DNA of 64,000 nucleotides from an uncultured Clostridia bacterium (lineage in GTDB: Bacteria; Bacillota; Clostridia; Peptostreptococcales; Anaerovoracaceae): the NCBI GenBank assembly GCA_945830395.1, contig CALZYE010000001.1, positions 62,001-126,000 on the forward strand. Direction: 5' to 3'. This document shows, piece by piece, positions 61,097 to 64,000 of the stretch. A program made the translations under genes and the position numbers. Position 1 is the stretch's first letter, and each line of letters begins with the position of its first letter. The notes under the pieces are model-generated. The model saw only the letters and a list, made by a program, of their open reading frames with translations, made no database searches and was not told the DNA's origin.

Positions 61097-62500
61097 CTAA
61101 AATCTAAAGTACAGAAACGGGTTATAGGAGTTAAATACTAAGTATGATATGGAAATTATGAAGATTCCGAATGTGAATATAACTCCCAAAACAGGATATT
61201 TCATTGACAGTTTCTCGTAGCTTTCAAGAGGCTTCCTAAGGGCGACAAGCCAGCCTATAACAAGAAGAATTACATTGGTTTTCAACAGATATGCCGTCTT
61301 TATATTGAAAAAATCCAAGCTACCCAAGGCAAACATGTTTTTTAAGTATGCCGCGGCAGCTCCAAGGTCTGAGCTTGAGAAAAACACCCAGCCTATTATC
61401 ACGATTAAAAGCGTATATATGTGTTTCATTACATCTTTTATATTTTCAAGATATTTTCCATACACATATTTCTCAAGTACCAATATTACTCCGTAATATA
61501 AGCCCCAGATTATAAAATTCCAGCTTGCACCGTGCCACAGACCTGTAAGCGACCATACGATCAAAAGATTTATTATATGTCTTGTAACGGTGACTCTATT
61601 TCCTCCCAAGGGAATATACAGATACTCTCTGAACCACGATGACAGGGAGATATGCCATCTTCTCCAAAATTCAGTTACGCTTTTTGACAGATAAGGGTAG
61701 TTGAAGTTTTCCAGAAATTTAAATCCAAACATTCTTCCAAGCCCGATTGCCATATCGGAGTAACCGCTGAAGTCAAAGTACAGCTGCAAAGTATAGGCGA
61801 TAATTCCAATCCAAAGAGAGAATACAGAGGCTTCATCGCCGGTAAGCGAAATCACCGACTGATGAAGTGCGCCGAGATTGTTTGCAAGAATAACTTTTTT
61901 GGAAAGCCCGTATAAAAACTTTTGACAGCCGTATCCGAACTGTTGCAAACTTGTTTCACGCTGTGAAAGCTGCGTTTCAATATCTTTGTAATTTACGATA
62001 GGTCCTGCAATTAATTGAGGAAACAGTGCAAGGTAAAGTGCGAAGTTCAGAAAACTCTTTTGCGGTTTGACCTTTCCTCTGTAAATATCTATTACATAGG
62101 AGAGTGCCTGAAATGTGTAAAAAGATATTCCTATTGGAAGTGCAAGGGCGGTATAGCCTATGTTGCTGCCAAACAGATTGTTTATATTATCCATTAGAAA
62201 TCCGAAATACTTGAAAAAAGAAAGTATCATAAGATTTACGGCAACGGTGAATATGAAATCCCTTTTTCCCGAAAGTCCTTTGGCTCTTGCCTGTCCTATT
62301 AAGTTTGCCATGAAGTAATTAAAAAAAGCACTGTAAATCATAAGGAATACATAAACCGGTTCTCCCCAACTGTAAAATATTAAGCTGAAAAGAAGCAGAG
62401 TTATATTCTTTGCAAATATATGCTTTTTGGGTATCGCAAAATAGATCAAAAGCAGCAAAGGAAGGAATAAGAATATAAAAAGCAGGCTGCTAAATAGCAT
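61097..62500 (-). CDS. MBOAT-family membrane O-acyltransferase (AlgI-like)
   Basis: A 467-residue protein with about eleven membrane spans. The MBOAT core has FWRRWHISLSSWFREYLYIPLGGN and TGLWHGASWNFIIWGLYYG, including the invariant His; FPQLIAGPIVNY and LYFDFSGYSDMAIGLGRMFGF are further AlgI/PatA-like signatures. It passes acyl groups across the membrane to an exported partner such as the DHHW or SGNH protein. I chose ATG 62500, with AGGAGG nine nt upstream, over a GTG 42 nt earlier inside the DUF4358 gene. Confidence 0.93.
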   Translation of the reverse strand: MLFSSLLFIFLFLPLLLLIYFAIPKKHIFAKNITLLLFSLIFYSWGEPVYVFLMIYSAFFNYFMANLIGQARAKGLSGKRDFIFTVAVNLMILSFFKYFGFLMDNINNLFGSNIGYTALALPIGISFYTFQALSYVIDIYRGKVKPQKSFLNFALYLALFPQLIAGPIVNYKDIETQLSQRETSLQQFGYGCQKFLYGLSKKVILANNLGALHQSVISLTGDEASVFSLWIGIIAYTLQLYFDFSGYSDMAIGLGRMFGFKFLENFNYPYLSKSVTEFWRRWHISLSSWFREYLYIPLGGNRVTVTRHIINLLIVWSLTGLWHGASWNFIIWGLYYGVILVLEKYVYGKYLENIKDVMKHIYTLLIVIIGWVFFSSSDLGAAAAYLKNMFALGSLDFFNIKTAYLLKTNVILLVIGWLVALRKPLESYEKLSMKYPVLGVIFTFGIFIISISYLVFNSYNPFLYFRF

Positions 62501-63002
62501 CTTTAAACACCTCCTGATAAATATCCGGATTCTTTCCCACACAGTAAAGCAGGTATTGTCCTTTTTTATACACGATGGCGTCCTTTAGAAGGATAACCTG
62601 TTTGGGTCCGTAGCCTTCAAAAGTTTTAATCTGACTTTCCACTCTCTTATCCACAGCATCGAGAACTTCTGACAGATCTTCCTTTCGGTTTGCCTTTATT
62701 ACGAGAAGCTCACCGACTCCAAGGGCTTCCTTACTCTTATAATAAATGAAGGAGTCATATGCGTTGTAATCAAGAGCCATAAACTGCATAAGATTCCGTT
62801 TTGAACATTTTTGCATTTTGTTTATATCCGTTTTCTTTTTGAGCTGAGCTTCCAAGGAGTCAAGGTCTATATCCTTTGCATTGGATGAGGAATATACGGA
62901 AACCATAAAAATAAGCAAAATCAGGATGAGAACAATTTTCGTGATTCCGGAAGGCCCCAGATATTCAATTATTTCAAGTATTTTGTGTTTGATTTTTTCC
63001 AT
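62490..63002 (-). CDS. DUF4358 family membrane protein
   Basis: A 170-residue bitopic protein: one membrane helix (about 21-40) and an outer domain with CSKRNLMQFMALDYNAYDSFIYYKSKEALGVGELLVIKA, the DUF4358 signature, and a C-terminal VVYKKGQYLLYCVGKNP-like end. Role unknown, but such genes often lie beside MBOAT and SGNH genes. Start ATG 63002 overlaps the SGNH stop (TAATG), and its end overlaps the MBOAT start by 11 nt. Confidence 0.85.
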   Translation of the reverse strand: MEKIKHKILEIIEYLGPSGITKIVLILILLIFMVSVYSSSNAKDIDLDSLEAQLKKKTDINKMQKCSKRNLMQFMALDYNAYDSFIYYKSKEALGVGELLVIKANRKEDLSEVLDAVDKRVESQIKTFEGYGPKQVILLKDAIVYKKGQYLLYCVGKNPDIYQEVFKDAI

Positions 63003-63787
63003 TATAAGCCTGCCTTCAAAATCATATTGTTCAGCCATATAGGGTAGTAACTTGGTGATACATGAATTCCGTCTTTTGCGTAATATTCAGGATGTTCATC
63101 GAGAATGTAGTTGTTTTCGATAAAAGTTATGTCCAAAGCTTGGCACATTCTGCGTATCTCGGCGTTGAATTCCTTGTAATTTTTGAGACTTGAATTTTTA
63201 CTTCTTGCAGATTGTGAAGGTGTGGAGATGCTGTTTACAAAGACCTTGGTATCGGGACTTGTTTTCATGAAATTTTTGATACAGGTCTTGTACTTCTTTG
63301 TAAATGCCTGTGCGTTTCCGTTGTAATTTCCCATGTCGTTCATTCCGAATGTAAAAAATGCTGCCTTGGGGTAAGCCTTTGCCGCCTTGTCTATCATATC
63401 GGAATTTTTCATGATAGAAGCACCAATCTTATGGTATACCTGATCTTCATTTAAAAAGTCATAGGCAGATAAACCTTCTGTAATTGAATCTCCGATTACT
63501 ATGCAGCCGTCAAAGATGCTCTTATATTTTAATTTGGATATTCCGGTGCTTTTTCTTGCAGTATTATTGGTCCCTCCGGTTTCATCTATTTTTTTTTCCA
63601 TATCCGCCACATTTGAAAAATTATATTTTTTTATGAAAGAAAGGTTTTCCTCTATAGTGCTGTCTTCAACCTTTGCCTGTGAATTTGTTCGGAAAACATT
63701 AAATAAAAAAAGAGCAAACAAAAAAATCGAGAGTCCGATTAATATTCTTTTTGCGGTAAATTTTGTTTTGATGTTATTCAGGCTCAT
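63002..63787 (-). CDS. Membrane-anchored SGNH/GDSL hydrolase
   Basis: A 261-residue protein with one N-terminal membrane helix (about 14-31) and an outer SGNH hydrolase domain. Block I IVIGDSITEGLSAYDF holds the nucleophile Ser, FTFGMNDMG the block III Asn, and DGIHVSPSYY the Asp-His pair. It could place or remove acetyl groups on a surface polymer. First gene of the operon. Start ATG 63787 has GAGAGGAAG upstream; a longer in-frame start at 63847 would include the promoter leader. Confidence 0.9.
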   Translation of the reverse strand: MSLNNIKTKFTAKRILIGLSIFLFALFLFNVFRTNSQAKVEDSTIEENLSFIKKYNFSNVADMEKKIDETGGTNNTARKSTGISKLKYKSIFDGCIVIGDSITEGLSAYDFLNEDQVYHKIGASIMKNSDMIDKAAKAYPKAAFFTFGMNDMGNYNGNAQAFTKKYKTCIKNFMKTSPDTKVFVNSISTPSQSARSKNSSLKNYKEFNAEIRRMCQALDITFIENNYILDEHPEYYAKDGIHVSPSYYPIWLNNMILKAGL

Positions 63788-63850
63788 ATAATCTTCCTCT
63801 CTATTTATAGCGGTTGATTTCTGCAAAAATGAAGAAAACTTCCACATTAA

Positions 63851-63878
63851 ATAATACCATTTTAATTGCTATTTGCAA
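63851..63878 (-). promoter_or_regulatory. Promoter of the SGNH-DUF4358-MBOAT-DHHW operon
   Basis: On the minus strand TTGCAA (63873-63878), 16-bp spacer, TATTAT (complement of 63851-63856) with TG at the extended -10 position. The start codon is 64 nt downstream. Confidence 0.6.
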
Positions 63879-63904
63879 TAGGCGAAGAAAAATTTCATAA
63901 TAAA

Positions 63905-63935
63905 ATCCCGGCTTTTACCGGGATGGATTTTTCAT
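63905..63935. terminator. Hairpin with T-rich flanks near the window end
   Basis: ATCCCGG (63905-63911) pairs with CCGGGAT (63918-63924) over CTTTTA. T-rich sequence follows on both strands (GGATTTTT on plus, TTTTATT on minus), so direction is unclear. It probably ends a gene beyond the window edge. No gene is seen in 63937-64000. Confidence 0.65.
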
Positions 63936-64000
63936 ATTTTTTGTGTCCTGATTTGTGGCTATAGGATTGAATCAGCTTAGAATAATTATGAATTCAAATG

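Overview
The window is a low-GC, densely coded stretch of a Gram-positive chromosome. Purine-rich Shine-Dalgarno sites, a dcw cluster with a PASTA-type penicillin-binding protein, MutS2, ZapA, RbgA, formate-THF ligase beside cyclodeaminase, and many secreted Lys-rich proteins point to an anaerobic member of the Clostridia (Eubacteriales). The family cannot be fixed from sequence alone. No prophage, insertion sequence or CRISPR array was seen.

Layout. 1-1156: twelve tRNA genes, the first cut by the window edge. 1261-6008: a secreted protein, a GNAT acetyltransferase behind a palindromic operator, an ArsB/NhaD-type permease, an unknown protein, and an acyl-ACP thioesterase fused to a GIY-YIG nuclease domain. 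6071-18318: the dcw cluster mraZ-rsmH-ftsL-pbp-murF-mraY-murD-ftsW-murG-ftsQ-ftsZ, with two identical pairs of MraZ-like boxes in its promoter region. murE, murC, murB and ftsA are not in the cluster. 18320-31077: RNA methyltransferase, pheST, zapA, mutS2, DUF523, argS, two radical-SAM proteins and a TPR protein. 31131-32514: an AEC carrier (minus strand) and tRNA-Asn, -Leu and -fMet.

32606-45086: accessory metabolism. It holds a surface phosphohydrolase-like protein, a lipoprotein CbiK-type chelatase followed by a corrinoid adenosyltransferase, and a GlnK/GlnL-like two-component pair in front of an AGCS Na+/amino-acid symporter. It also holds an NAD synthetase fused to a flavodoxin domain, a flavin-binding PNPOx protein, a DUF2974 hydrolase and a PhnW-like aminotransferase. 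45395-49468: an exported subtilisin-like protease with Ig-like repeats and a secreted partner. 49492-49725: a strongly structured, probably non-coding region. 49854-59930: 5-formyl-THF cyclo-ligase, Mrp ATPase, an exonuclease behind an attenuator-like leader (minus strand), NUDIX-xer-murE, rplS, rbgA, rnhB, fhs and fchA. 59927-63787 (minus): a four-gene SGNH-DUF4358-MBOAT-DHHW operon, probably for O-acylation of a surface polymer.

How it fits together. Most genes are housekeeping functions for wall synthesis, division, translation and one-carbon folate metabolism. The less ordinary content is two domain fusions (thioesterase/GIY-YIG and NadE/flavodoxin), a Xer-like recombinase missing two catalytic residues, several operators that overlap promoter elements, and two structured RNA regions without an obvious family.
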